A stretch of DNA of 27,887 nucleotides from an uncultured Spartobacteria bacterium (GTDB taxonomy: Bacteria > Verrucomicrobiota > Verrucomicrobiia > Chthoniobacterales > Terrimicrobiaceae), in contig CALCJD010000105.1 in the NCBI GenBank assembly GCA_937960895.1, forward strand, positions 1-27,887, given 5' to 3'. Made by a program: the position numbers and the translations under genes. Below the pieces are notes generated by a model. That model was not told the DNA's origin and searched no databases. It worked only from the letters and a program-made list of their open reading frames with translations. Each line of letters starts with the position of its first letter. Position 1 is the first letter of the stretch. This document shows, piece by piece, positions 8,650 through 16,597 of this stretch.

Positions 8650-10467
8650 ATGCAGTTCCGCCCGTTTGTTTTTTTCCTGGTTTGTCTGATGGGATTCGGC
8701 CGTCCGCTGGTCGCCTCACCCCAAGGTCCTCTTCCTCCGGAGTTCGCCTCCTGGACCGAAGACGACAAGGCCGCCCAGCGCGAGGCCGGCAGGGAGATGC
8801 TCCGGCAGATTCAGGCCGCCGTCGATGCCGGCGAAAAAAACATCGTCATTCCCAAAGGCCACTATCGCTTTGCGGAAAACTCCGGCGGCAAATATCCCTC
8901 CCACATCATTCTTCCCCGGGAACAGGACGGAGTGACGCTGGATTTTCAGGGATCAACCCTTTGGTTTGAAACCTCCGCCTCCGGTCTGGTCGTGCCCGGC
9001 TGGCGGAACGGCACCATTCGCAACGTCATTCTGGATTGGGATCCCCTTCCCTTTGTGCAGGGCACCGTCGTCGCCATGCAGCCCGAGGCCGGCACGTTCG
9101 ACGTCCGTCTTGATCCCGGATACGAAAACCCGGTGGCCGAACTGCGCGAGGAAACGTGGCGGGGACGCGGCATCGTGTTTGATCCGCAAACGCGCGAATT
9201 GAAGGCGGGCCAGCGCGGCTGCGAGGTCACCTTTTCGTGGGCGAAACGCAACGCCGACGGATCCTACCGTCTCACCTTTCACGGTTTTTACGGCAGTCCG
9301 CTGGATCAATCCGGAATTCAGGTGGGGGACCCCTATGTGATGCTGAAACGCATGCAGCGGGCCGTCCGGCTGCAGAACACGCGGAACTGCACGTTTGAAA
9401 ACATCACGCTTTACGCCGCGCCCTTCATCGGCTTTGTCCACTCCACGGGCAGCGCCCCCGTTTTTCGCAACTGCGCGGTCGTGAGACGGCCGGACACCAA
9501 TCGCCTGATTGGGGGCAATGCGGACGGAATCAACTGTGACAACCTCGAAAAGGGGCCCCTCATCGAAGGATGTCGGATGGACACCATCGGGGACGACTTC
9601 GTGAACATTCACGGACACCTCGCCCGCGTCATCTGGCAGGAGGAGGACGGCACCATCATCACCACCCGCATGAACCGCCGGGGGACGGTGACCGAGCCCG
9701 TGGAGGTGGAATTCCTGGAACGCCGCACCATGCGCTCGCTCGGCAGGCGCAAGGCCACCTGGCAGGCGCTGGACTGGAAGGTCGAGGCCTCCCGCACCCT
9801 TGCGGACCTCAAGCATCGCTGGCATTCCGGCGATGCGGCCGGTCTGCAGGACGGCAAAACCATCCCGGCCAGCCGCCTCAAACTCGACGAGCCGCTCAAG
9901 ATGGAAGATGACATCGTGGTCATCTGCGAGAACTTCTCCGGCGCGGGCGCGGTCATTCGGAACAATCATTTCAAGGGCTCCCTGGCACGCGGACTGCGCC
10001 TCCATTCCCCGCATGTCGTGATCGAGAACAACACGATCTCCACGACCCTGGGTCAGGGCATCAGCCTGACCAGCCAGGCCGCCTTCTGGGGCGAGGGTCC
10101 GTATGTCCACGACGCCGTCGTCCGCAACAACACCCTCGAGCGAATCGGCCTGTCCGGCCACGACCCGGCCGCCGCCCTTCAGGTGCAGGCCTCCGACAAA
10201 TACCGCGATGTCCGCCTGCCCCGAAACATCCGGATCGAAGGCAATACATTCCGTCAGGTTGCCGGTCTGGCCATCCTCCTGCGCGGCGTGAACGATGTGG
10301 TGGTGCAGGACAATGTCATCGAAGGGTTCGCCCTGCGCTCCCTCCAGCCCGACACGCCGGCCATCGAACTCGACTCGATCGACGGCCTGATCATGAAGGA
10401 CAATGCGATCAGCGGCGGCGGCGCGAATGCCGCGGAGGATCCCGTCCTCCAGGTCAACATCCGCTGA
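8650..10467 (+). CDS. Secreted right-handed beta-helix protein, GH110-like
   Basis: Predicted secreted glycan-active protein, 605 residues. The signal peptide is MQFRPFVFFLVCLMGFGRP and onward. The remainder is a right-handed parallel beta-helix with repeated short strands and Asn-rich turns (VIRNNHFKG, VIENNTIS, VVRNNTLE, VVQDNVIEG). Several blocks resemble GH110 alpha-1,3-galactosidases: VTLDFQGSTLWF, VILDWDPLPFVQGTVVAM, GNADGINCDN near residue 290 and IGDDFVNIHGHL near 313. In that family Asp residues of the NAD and DDxxNxHG blocks are catalytic. Length also fits GH110. A more distant beta-helix family without this activity is the alternative. ATG 8650 was chosen over an upstream TTG at 8614 because it starts the signal peptide and fits the operator spacing. 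Confidence 0.75.
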   Translation: MQFRPFVFFLVCLMGFGRPLVASPQGPLPPEFASWTEDDKAAQREAGREMLRQIQAAVDAGEKNIVIPKGHYRFAENSGGKYPSHIILPREQDGVTLDFQGSTLWFETSASGLVVPGWRNGTIRNVILDWDPLPFVQGTVVAMQPEAGTFDVRLDPGYENPVAELREETWRGRGIVFDPQTRELKAGQRGCEVTFSWAKRNADGSYRLTFHGFYGSPLDQSGIQVGDPYVMLKRMQRAVRLQNTRNCTFENITLYAAPFIGFVHSTGSAPVFRNCAVVRRPDTNRLIGGNADGINCDNLEKGPLIEGCRMDTIGDDFVNIHGHLARVIWQEEDGTIITTRMNRRGTVTEPVEVEFLERRTMRSLGRRKATWQALDWKVEASRTLADLKHRWHSGDAAGLQDGKTIPASRLKLDEPLKMEDDIVVICENFSGAGAVIRNNHFKGSLARGLRLHSPHVVIENNTISTTLGQGISLTSQAAFWGEGPYVHDAVVRNNTLERIGLSGHDPAAALQVQASDKYRDVRLPRNIRIEGNTFRQVAGLAILLRGVNDVVVQDNVIEGFALRSLQPDTPAIELDSIDGLIMKDNAISGGGANAAEDPVLQVNIR

Positions 10468-10480
10468 CCGGCACCGTTGT

Positions 10481-11698
10481 TCAGCGCGCGCTCCGTTCGA
10501 GCGCGCGCGTGCAGGATTCTTCGAGAAGCCGCGCACCGCGCTCCAGGCAGGCGTCGGCAAACTCAATGGCCCGCCGCATGATGGCTTCCGTTCTCTGCGG
10601 ATCGCGGATCTGTCCGAGCAGCACCTCGGCCACGTCCGTTCCGCTCACCTCATCGATTTCCAACAGGTAGTCGGAGAGGCCGACATCCCTCCACATCTGG
10701 CCCTTGATTGTGTCGGTGGGCTGTCTCAGGTGAATGACGGGCGTTCCCTGGCGAAGCGCCAGGATCGGAGAATGGCATTCAAAACTGACCACGCTCGCCG
10801 CCCGCGCGTAAACGGACGCCGCCTCATCCGGAAGCCAGTACCGCCGGCGAACGTGCACGCGGGGTTTCACATCGTCAGGCAGCGGATTGAAAAGGAGGTC
10901 ATCCATCAGATCGAGCTGATAGGTCATCTCCGGACAGAGATACACGTCCATGTCCGTCTCCCGCACCACCCGGATGGCGGCTTCCCGCATCTTGGCGTGA
11001 TCCTTTTCCGCGTACTGTTCGTTCACCGCGTCGCGCCTCTCGTCATCGGCGGTGCGGGGCTGATTGTACACAATGTGACGCGGCGTGTAGCGAAGCCGCG
11101 GAATCATGCAGACGAACCGTTTTTCCTTCAGTCCCTCCTCCGCCAGGCTCCGGTCCCCCGCCTCATCATCGCGCAGATCACAGGCAAAGGTGGCGTCCGG
11201 GCAGAATTCGGTGTGCGGTCCCCGCAGGCCGGCTTTTTCGAGGTGCGTGAGGGAAATGGTATCGCGGGTCAGCACGAAGTCCGCGTGCGCGGCCACGGCC
11301 ATTCGCTCCGCCCCGGGGGAGTCGGTCGTCACCCCGAAGTACCCAAACGGTTTTCCCGTGGTGCGATGCCAGGCCCCGGCCGCAGCCCACGCCACCATGC
11401 CGGGGCCCGAACCGTGCAGGAAAAAATCCGCCCGGTCCCAGAGGGCGGCCAATTCGGCATTTCCGGGTTTTCCCCCGGAATCCAGGGTTCCCTCCACGAT
11501 GCGCAGATCCGGAAAATGACGGAGCATCATTTCCCGGGCGCCGCGATCCAGATTGCAGGGCCAGAGGACAACCTCCGCCCGGGGATAAAATCGCTGCAGG
11601 GTCCGCAGCAGTCCGGGCGTGTGAGCGACGTCCCCGATGTTTACCGTCTGCCACGAGGAACGCAGCAGGATGAGAGGTTTGTCGGAACGGGGTTTCAT
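10481..11698 (-). CDS. Polysaccharide pyruvyl transferase-family protein
   Basis: Predicted 405-residue protein of the PS_pyruv_trans family (PF04230), whose studied members move pyruvate from phosphoenolpyruvate onto sugars of surface polysaccharides. Visible family features are VNIGDVAHTPGLLRTL near the N terminus, a central FFLHGSGPGMVAWAAAGAWH segment, and near the C terminus SFECHSPILALRQGTPVIHL, which fits the shared fold's donor-site region. No signal peptide is seen, so it should be cytoplasmic. It is last in a unit with a LamG protein and a PEP-CTERM surface protein. This suggests either surface-glycan modification or a divergent function in the glycan pathway. Its end converges with the beta-helix gene, with only 13 bp between the stops. 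Specific activity is uncertain. Confidence 0.75.
   Translation of the reverse strand: MKPRSDKPLILLRSSWQTVNIGDVAHTPGLLRTLQRFYPRAEVVLWPCNLDRGAREMMLRHFPDLRIVEGTLDSGGKPGNAELAALWDRADFFLHGSGPGMVAWAAAGAWHRTTGKPFGYFGVTTDSPGAERMAVAAHADFVLTRDTISLTHLEKAGLRGPHTEFCPDATFACDLRDDEAGDRSLAEEGLKEKRFVCMIPRLRYTPRHIVYNQPRTADDERRDAVNEQYAEKDHAKMREAAIRVVRETDMDVYLCPEMTYQLDLMDDLLFNPLPDDVKPRVHVRRRYWLPDEAASVYARAASVVSFECHSPILALRQGTPVIHLRQPTDTIKGQMWRDVGLSDYLLEIDEVSGTDVAEVLLGQIRDPQRTEAIMRRAIEFADACLERGARLLEESCTRALERSAR
10484..10508. terminator. Perfect 10-bp hairpin at a convergent gene end
   Basis: GCGCGCGCTC (10484-10493) and GAGCGCGCGC (10499-10508) form a perfect 10-bp stem with loop CGTTC. It lies inside the last codons of the pyruvyl transferase gene and just past the beta-helix stop. 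It could limit read-through from both sides. No U-tract is seen, so the function is inferred from position. Confidence 0.45.
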
Positions 11699-11738
11699 GA
11701 GAGGGAAAACACTCGTCCGGACTTCGACACCGGAGCCG

Positions 11739-12521
11739 TCATTCCGAACCGGAACCGGCCTGTGCGAGTTTGAAGATCTCCTCGGCGGTCAACGCCCGGT
11801 CGAAAATTTTGATGTCCCGCATCGAACCCGGGAACGGGAATCGTCCATTCGCCACGGCTCCGATGCACAACGGAGCGTCCCCTGACGGCACGGGAATCGT
11901 TCCCTTGGCGCTTCCGGGCCTTCCGTCTCCGGTCAGCGAATCGGCGGGCTGTCCGTCCACATAAAATGCCAGCCCCCGTTCCTCCGCATTATTCCAGGTC
12001 ATCGCCACATGATGCCATTCGCCTTCCTGACACAGGGGTTCCGTTCTCCGGATCGTCGGAGCGGCATCGGGACGCGACCAAAAGAAAAACAGGCTTCCCC
12101 CCGGATAGATCCCGAAGATCCACCCGGACTGTTCACTGTCGCCGAGGTTTCCCACCACGGTTTGTTTTCCCTTGTTGGGGTTTGCGGCCATCCTCACCCA
12201 GGCCGTCACGGTGATTTCATCCGAAGGCTCGGACAGGGACAGGGGCGACTGGCCTTCGAGACCGAGAATGCGCAGTCCTCCGCCGACCGTGGTGGTCGGG
12301 GAAAAGGTCACCATCCCCCCCTCCTTTCCCTTCCGGAAAACCGGCTCGCTCCGGCCTTTTTCAAAGATCTCAATGCCCGCCTGAACCTTGCCCGAGGTCG
12401 TCGAGGGGATCTCCTTGCTGAAATCGATTTCCAGATACGGCTGGATCTCCGCTCCCTGGGAGACGGCCAACGGAAAAACCCAGAGCGCGGGGAGGAGTCG
12501 GAGAAGGAGTTTTCGTTTCAT
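11739..12521 (-). CDS. Secreted LamG-domain (concanavalin A-like) protein
   Basis: Predicted secreted carbohydrate-binding protein, 260 residues. The signal peptide starts MKRKLLLRLLPALWVFPLAV and should be cleaved near SQGAE. Residues about 85-250 form one LamG/laminin-G-like jelly roll: ITVTAWVRM, then EWHHVAMTWN and LAFYVDGQPA, and the usual closing pattern FPGSMRDIKIFDRALTAEEIFKLA. There is no second domain and no anchor, so it is essentially a free-standing LamG module. It lies between the PEP-CTERM surface protein (48 nt upstream) and the pyruvyl transferase (40 nt downstream) on the same strand, so the three are probably co-transcribed. A role in binding the target glycan at the cell surface is inference. 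Confidence 0.8.
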   Translation of the reverse strand: MKRKLLLRLLPALWVFPLAVSQGAEIQPYLEIDFSKEIPSTTSGKVQAGIEIFEKGRSEPVFRKGKEGGMVTFSPTTTVGGGLRILGLEGQSPLSLSEPSDEITVTAWVRMAANPNKGKQTVVGNLGDSEQSGWIFGIYPGGSLFFFWSRPDAAPTIRRTEPLCQEGEWHHVAMTWNNAEERGLAFYVDGQPADSLTGDGRPGSAKGTIPVPSGDAPLCIGAVANGRFPFPGSMRDIKIFDRALTAEEIFKLAQAGSGSE

Positions 12522-12569
12522 AGGATTGAAGGATGCCAGCCGTCCGGCCGGGGTAAAGCGATCTTGTCC

Positions 12570-14102
12570 TCAGTCGCGCTTCCTGCGGCGCGTCCCGCTC
12601 CAGGCGAGTACTCCCGCGGCCGCCAGAAGGGACATGGCCGTGGTCGGTTCCGGAATGACCGAAATCGTCAGGTCAATGTTTCCGCTGTTGTAGGTGAAGG
12701 TCGCCGACAATCCGGGATTGGTGACGACCCACCCGGACGTATCGACCACGGAAGAGAGTCCCGTGATCACGCCGGTGTAGGTGCCGCTTTCCATGCCAAA
12801 ATCCACCAGCGTGAATTGCTGATTGGAGTCAAAAGTCCACACCCCGGTGCCCGTGCGGGCGAGAGTGGAATGCGCCCCGTCGGCCCCCAGGCTCAGTTCA
12901 ATGATCGAATCGCTGTCCAGCGTGAGCGCCCCACCCAGCCTCAGCGTGCCCGAGGCGGACTCGCCCAGGCCGACCCGAAGGGTGCCTTCAACGGTCACCG
13001 CTCCCACGGCATATCCGTCCCCGCCAAAGGTCGCCCCGGACAGAACTTCGATCGCACCCCGGCCGGCCGCGGTATTGGGACTGAGCGGACTGTCAATCAG
13101 CAGCGTGCCCTCCTGCACAATCGTTCCGCCGGTGTAGTAATTGCCGGCGCTGCTCGTGCTGGTGGTCACCGGAGCCAATGTCAGCGTGTTGCTGCCTTTT
13201 TTCACAAAGGTGTAATTGGCATTGTTGGTGGCCGTGGCGTCGGAAAGATTTCCCGTGAAGACCTGGTCCGTCGTGCTGCGGTTATAGGTCAGGATGGTCT
13301 TGGTGTCCGAACCGTTGTAAATGCGCTGCCTTCCATTGTTGGATCCGTCGTTCGTCAGCGAGGAGATCTCCAGGTCATAACCGTTCATGAACAGGAACGC
13401 TCCGTCCCCGTTCAGATGCACCCCCACCCCCACGTTCACCGCCGCCGCATTGTCGATGTAAGTCCGGCCGGCCCCGACGCTCAGATTCGCGATATTGTTG
13501 ACTCCCCTGAGATAGACGTAGCCCGAACTGTCCCCTCCCGTTTTGGCCGAGATGGCGGAGCCTCCGGTGCCTGCGACACTTCCATTGACCGTGATGACGC
13601 TGCCGTTGTCCGCGCGGAAGTAAATCCCGTTGTCGGCCGTCACGTTTCCGTTGATCGTGATGTTACCGGGAAGGTTCAGAGGGGCGGTGTTCGAATAGCG
13701 GAAACCGCGAATCGTGCTCTCCCCGGAGGCGGCGAAAATCAGGTCACTGTTGATGATCTGGTGGGACAAACTCTGATTTTGGATGCCCAAAGCATTGGTG
13801 ATCGTGATGGGCGCTCCGGAAAGGGTAAAGCTGCCCGCCGGCCCGCTCAGATCCGCAAGAGGTTGAAACCAGATGTTGGTCAAGCTGGTGGGCGCAGTCA
13901 GCAGAATGTCCGCACCTGCGGCCGTGCGGAAATAAATCGTGGACCCCGTCGGCGGAACCTCGCCTTCGCTCCAGTTGTCCTTATCCGACCAAAGATACTG
14001 ATCCCCCACCGGTGTCCCTCCGCCACTCCAACTGTAGTTTGCTGCCCAGACGGAGGTTGAGGCCAATCCGATCAAAGAGAGAGCCAAGAGAGCTGTTTTC
14101 AT
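12570..14102 (-). CDS. PEP-CTERM surface protein with autotransporter-type beta-strand repeats
   Basis: Predicted exported surface protein, 510 residues. The signal peptide is MKTALLALSLIGLASTSVWA. The body is low in charge, rich in Gly, Thr, Asn and Ser, and made of short beta strands. FVKKGSNTLTLA followed by YTGGTIVQEGTLLI matches the autotransporter-associated beta-strand repeat (PF12951/TIGR02601). The C terminus is a complete PEP-CTERM tripartite signal: VIPEPTTAMS, a hydrophobic segment LLAAAGVLAW and an Arg/Lys tail (RRRKRD). Such proteins are sorted by an exosortase, which is not encoded in this window. The gene is first in its unit, behind the operator at 14168-14181. Its place beside the pseudopilin cassette and hydrolases suggests display at the cell surface, where it may hold or guide glycan; its ligand is unknown. 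Confidence 0.85.
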   Translation of the reverse strand: MKTALLALSLIGLASTSVWAANYSWSGGGTPVGDQYLWSDKDNWSEGEVPPTGSTIYFRTAAGADILLTAPTSLTNIWFQPLADLSGPAGSFTLSGAPITITNALGIQNQSLSHQIINSDLIFAASGESTIRGFRYSNTAPLNLPGNITINGNVTADNGIYFRADNGSVITVNGSVAGTGGSAISAKTGGDSSGYVYLRGVNNIANLSVGAGRTYIDNAAAVNVGVGVHLNGDGAFLFMNGYDLEISSLTNDGSNNGRQRIYNGSDTKTILTYNRSTTDQVFTGNLSDATATNNANYTFVKKGSNTLTLAPVTTSTSSAGNYYTGGTIVQEGTLLIDSPLSPNTAAGRGAIEVLSGATFGGDGYAVGAVTVEGTLRVGLGESASGTLRLGGALTLDSDSIIELSLGADGAHSTLARTGTGVWTFDSNQQFTLVDFGMESGTYTGVITGLSSVVDTSGWVVTNPGLSATFTYNSGNIDLTISVIPEPTTAMSLLAAAGVLAWSGTRRRKRD

Positions 14103-14149
14103 GATTGAGGGAGACGTTTAGGTAAGACGGTAGGTTGGAGAAATTTACG

Positions 14150-14171
14150 CAAGCAAGTGACGTTTTGCTTG
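14150..14171. repeat. Inverted repeat overlapping the operator
   Basis: CAAGCAA (14150-14156) and TTGCTTG (14165-14171) are perfect complements around an 8-nt loop. The right arm overlaps the operator at 14168-14181. It may be a second regulator site or an mRNA leader hairpin for the PEP-CTERM gene. Confidence 0.45.
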
Positions 14172-14181
14172 TCACGATAAG
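14168..14181. promoter_or_regulatory. Putative LacI-type operator upstream of the PEP-CTERM operon
   Basis: CTTGTCACGATAAG differs from the 22033 site by one base (TTGTC for TTATC). It lies 65 nt upstream of the PEP-CTERM ATG at 14102 on the minus strand, in the gap after the GH71-like gene. Confidence 0.6.
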
Positions 14182-14220
14182 CCAATGCCGGACATGTCCT
14201 TCTTGGACAGCCCATCTCCC

Positions 14221-15834
14221 TCAGACTCCGGCTTTCTCCGGCGAAGGGGGCTCCGGAAACGGGGAAAATTTTCGGGTGCTGGAGCCGCCGTGATAAACCG
14301 GATCCTCGACCTCGCCTCCGGTTTTGACCTCCCAGTCGCTGACCACTTCAAGCACGACACTTCCCCCGCGGCGGACCCTCATGATGGGACGACCCTCGCG
14401 CAGCGGGGCGGAGAAGGTGGCCAATCCCGCCGGCACCTCCTTTTGCACCGTCTCTCCCCCCTGTTCGATCTCCAGCACGGCGGGTGCGGTCAGCAGGGCC
14501 ACCATTTCGACGTCATTGCAAAAGGCCGTTTTGCCCGCCTGTTTGAAAGGCTCCCGTTGTTTGCCGGCCACGACCCCTTCGGGAAAGGGAAAAATCTGAC
14601 TGCGATGCGTGTAATAGACGGCGTCGCGCTGAATCTCGGGCATGCGTCCGGTCCGAAACCAGGAGGCAAAGAACGCCGAGAGGTCGTAAAACACATAACG
14701 GGTCGAACTCGACGGCGAGATTTCGGAGGCTTCGGAATAGTCGTTCCAAGTCACGAGATGCACATATTGGGAGCCCCCTTCCCTGGCCGCCTCCCAAAGG
14801 TGGCGGAAACATTTTGTATTTTCGGGTTCCCAGGCAATGAGGGCCTTGGCCCGGACGTCCTGGGGAGCGACGGGCATCATCCAGACCGGCGAGTAGGCCC
14901 GCGCCTTCGCGGCGCTGTTGGCAAAATCGAATTGCCTGGCGAATTCGATGTCCCGGAATCCCCAGTCCGAAAGTCCGTACGAGATGGGACCGAAGGCGGC
15001 GCCGTTTTTGTCCAAGTGTTCGTATCCCACAAAAACGGGCAGCAGAGCAATCCGCACGCCCCGGGCTTCCAGATTGCGCATGAGGGTTTCCCAATATTCA
15101 ACGGGCTGCTGCTGCGCCGAATAGGGGGAGACCAGAATGCGACCGTCCTCCAGACGATACAGGGCCGGTGATTGCGCCACGTCGAAAATCGCCTGTTCGA
15201 GAAGTTCCGGTTTTTTCCTGAGCTCGGCGTTCATGTCCGGCATCAGAACAATCTTGAAGTCGGGAGCCACCTGTTCGGTGACCGCCAGAAGGTTTTCGAG
15301 AACCTCCCGGTGCGGGTTGCCCGGGCTGACCCCCAACATGTCGTAGGCGAATCCATCGAGCCCGATCCTGCGGGCGCGAAGGACTTCGATGGCCAGATTG
15401 ATTTTTTTCCAGTCCTGCGAATCCCAGGGGCCCACCGGCAGCGGCCTTTGCCGGAGGGCTCCACCCCCGCCGGGTTTGTAGCCGCCGCGCCCTGCCAGCT
15501 TCGCGTCGCTGCCCTCCGGACTCAGATGCACCCGGCTGTAGGTATCCTCCGCCGCCGGCTTGTTGTCGAAGGACAGGGGAAATGGGGAAAAATAATGGGC
15601 AAACACCTTCTTCGACGAAGACTCTCCGGTCAGGGAAAACGGCCAGACTTCGGCCGGACTTTCCTCCTCCACAAACGCCCCGGCCAGTCGCTTGATTGCC
15701 GCCCAATCCGTCTCCGCGGAATCCGGTGCGGCCGCCGCGCGCCCCATTCCGGGCCACGCGGCCAGCAGGACCAGCGGAAGCAAGCGGATCAGCTGATTGG
15801 GGAAACGACTTTGCAGAAAATTGGTCATGTTCAT
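14221..15834 (-). CDS. Secreted GH71-like glycoside hydrolase (copy 3, divergent)
   Basis: Predicted secreted hydrolase, 537 residues, related to but shorter than the copies at 249 and 2438. After the signal peptide (LIRLLPLVLLAAWPG, then Ala-rich) it lacks the N-terminal jelly-roll domain and goes almost directly to the catalytic region (KVFAHYFSPFPLS). The matching blocks are RRIGLDGFAYDM near residue 157 and VTWNDYSEASEISPSS near 360, the latter very close to the GH71 WNDYGE motif. The C-terminal beta domain (DVEMVALLTAPAVLEIEQGG) is homologous to that of the other two copies and ends in VYHGGSS. The start could be ATG 15834, ATG 15828 or GTG 15861; ATG 15834 was chosen for the signal peptide. 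It is last in the pseudopilin run, 33 nt after the preceding gene, so a hydrolase is probably made together with the pseudopilins. Confidence 0.8.
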   Translation of the reverse strand: MNMTNFLQSRFPNQLIRLLPLVLLAAWPGMGRAAAAPDSAETDWAAIKRLAGAFVEEESPAEVWPFSLTGESSSKKVFAHYFSPFPLSFDNKPAAEDTYSRVHLSPEGSDAKLAGRGGYKPGGGGALRQRPLPVGPWDSQDWKKINLAIEVLRARRIGLDGFAYDMLGVSPGNPHREVLENLLAVTEQVAPDFKIVLMPDMNAELRKKPELLEQAIFDVAQSPALYRLEDGRILVSPYSAQQQPVEYWETLMRNLEARGVRIALLPVFVGYEHLDKNGAAFGPISYGLSDWGFRDIEFARQFDFANSAAKARAYSPVWMMPVAPQDVRAKALIAWEPENTKCFRHLWEAAREGGSQYVHLVTWNDYSEASEISPSSSTRYVFYDLSAFFASWFRTGRMPEIQRDAVYYTHRSQIFPFPEGVVAGKQREPFKQAGKTAFCNDVEMVALLTAPAVLEIEQGGETVQKEVPAGLATFSAPLREGRPIMRVRRGGSVVLEVVSDWEVKTGGEVEDPVYHGGSSTRKFSPFPEPPSPEKAGV

Positions 15835-15867
15835 GAAATTTTTCCGTCCGGTCCGCCGCACAGAGGA

Positions 15868-16587
15868 CTACCGGCCGCCGTTTTTTTCGCGCTCGGACAA
15901 CCGGCGCAGGGCGGCGTTCTGACGTTCCAGTGCCTGCACTTTTTTCAGAACGGCCGGCGGCACGCTGACACTGCCGGTGAAGCGCGTGACCGGCGAAAAA
16001 TCATAAACGGACGTTCCCACCTGAACCCGCACCGGAACCCGTTCCGGCTCCCGGATCCAGGCGTTCAACTCGGGTTCGAAAATGCCGCCCTCTTCGACGA
16101 CCGCCGGACGGTGATAACGCGAACACGGGATCCCGTTGAGCTCCTCCCGCCCGACGAGATACTTTTTCTGAATCCACGCCGTGCCCGGGAATCCCGCCAC
16201 CCGCCACTCGCCGGGATCCGGCGCGTGAAGCCCCGATCCGGCCAGGGCAAGAACCTCCTGGGTTCCGGGGATCGCCTGATACACCATGCCGTTCAGACTG
16301 TACGCGGTCTGCCTGGAACCATCACTGAAGGAAAGCACACGTTCCTCCACCCCGTTCGCGTCCATCGAGACCTGCAGTTGAACCGGGCGCACCGGCCCGT
16401 CCTCCGCGGATTCGGCCTTCTTTTCCCGGCGCTTCGCATCAATTTCCATCTTCCACTGGGATCCGGGCCCGGGAAGCTTGACCGCGGGATCGGCCGCGAG
16501 GGCGACCGAGGCCGCCCCCAGCAGCGAGAGAATTGCCACCCTCCCGCACCGTCCCGTTTGGATCCCGCAAATTCGCATCATAAGCAT
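15868..16587 (-). CDS. Unrecognised secreted protein of the pseudopilin operon
   Basis: No family was recognised. The 239-residue product has a signal peptide (VAILSLLGAASVALA, cleavage near ADPAV). A predicted beta-rich middle follows, with ERVLSFSDGSRQTAYSLNGMVYQAIPGT and a GWRVAGF-like segment. Near the C terminus is a heptad-like helix (VLKKVQALERQNAALRRL) that may form a coiled coil. It starts 10 nt after the stop of pseudopilin protein A and ends 33 nt before the GH71-like gene, so it is very likely co-transcribed with both. It could be an accessory or anchoring part of the pseudopilin apparatus, or a lipid/glycan-binding periplasmic protein. Alternative ATGs at 16581 and 16578 would shorten it by two or three residues. 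Confidence 0.7.
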   Translation of the reverse strand: MLMMRICGIQTGRCGRVAILSLLGAASVALAADPAVKLPGPGSQWKMEIDAKRREKKAESAEDGPVRPVQLQVSMDANGVEERVLSFSDGSRQTAYSLNGMVYQAIPGTQEVLALAGSGLHAPDPGEWRVAGFPGTAWIQKKYLVGREELNGIPCSRYHRPAVVEEGGIFEPELNAWIREPERVPVRVQVGTSVYDFSPVTRFTGSVSVPPAVLKKVQALERQNAALRRLSEREKNGGR

Positions 16588-16597
16588 TGGCAAACGT

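Noticed and set aside
12009..14060. Plus-strand open frame opposite the LamG and PEP-CTERM genes
   Set aside because: It spans two well-supported minus-strand genes and their gap, and its product is a low-complexity Gly/Arg-rich shadow.
14190..14208. GGACATGTCC palindrome and a TGTCC/GGACA hairpin after the GH71-like gene
   Set aside because: The palindrome is short, and the 5-bp hairpin without a U-tract is too weak to call a terminator.
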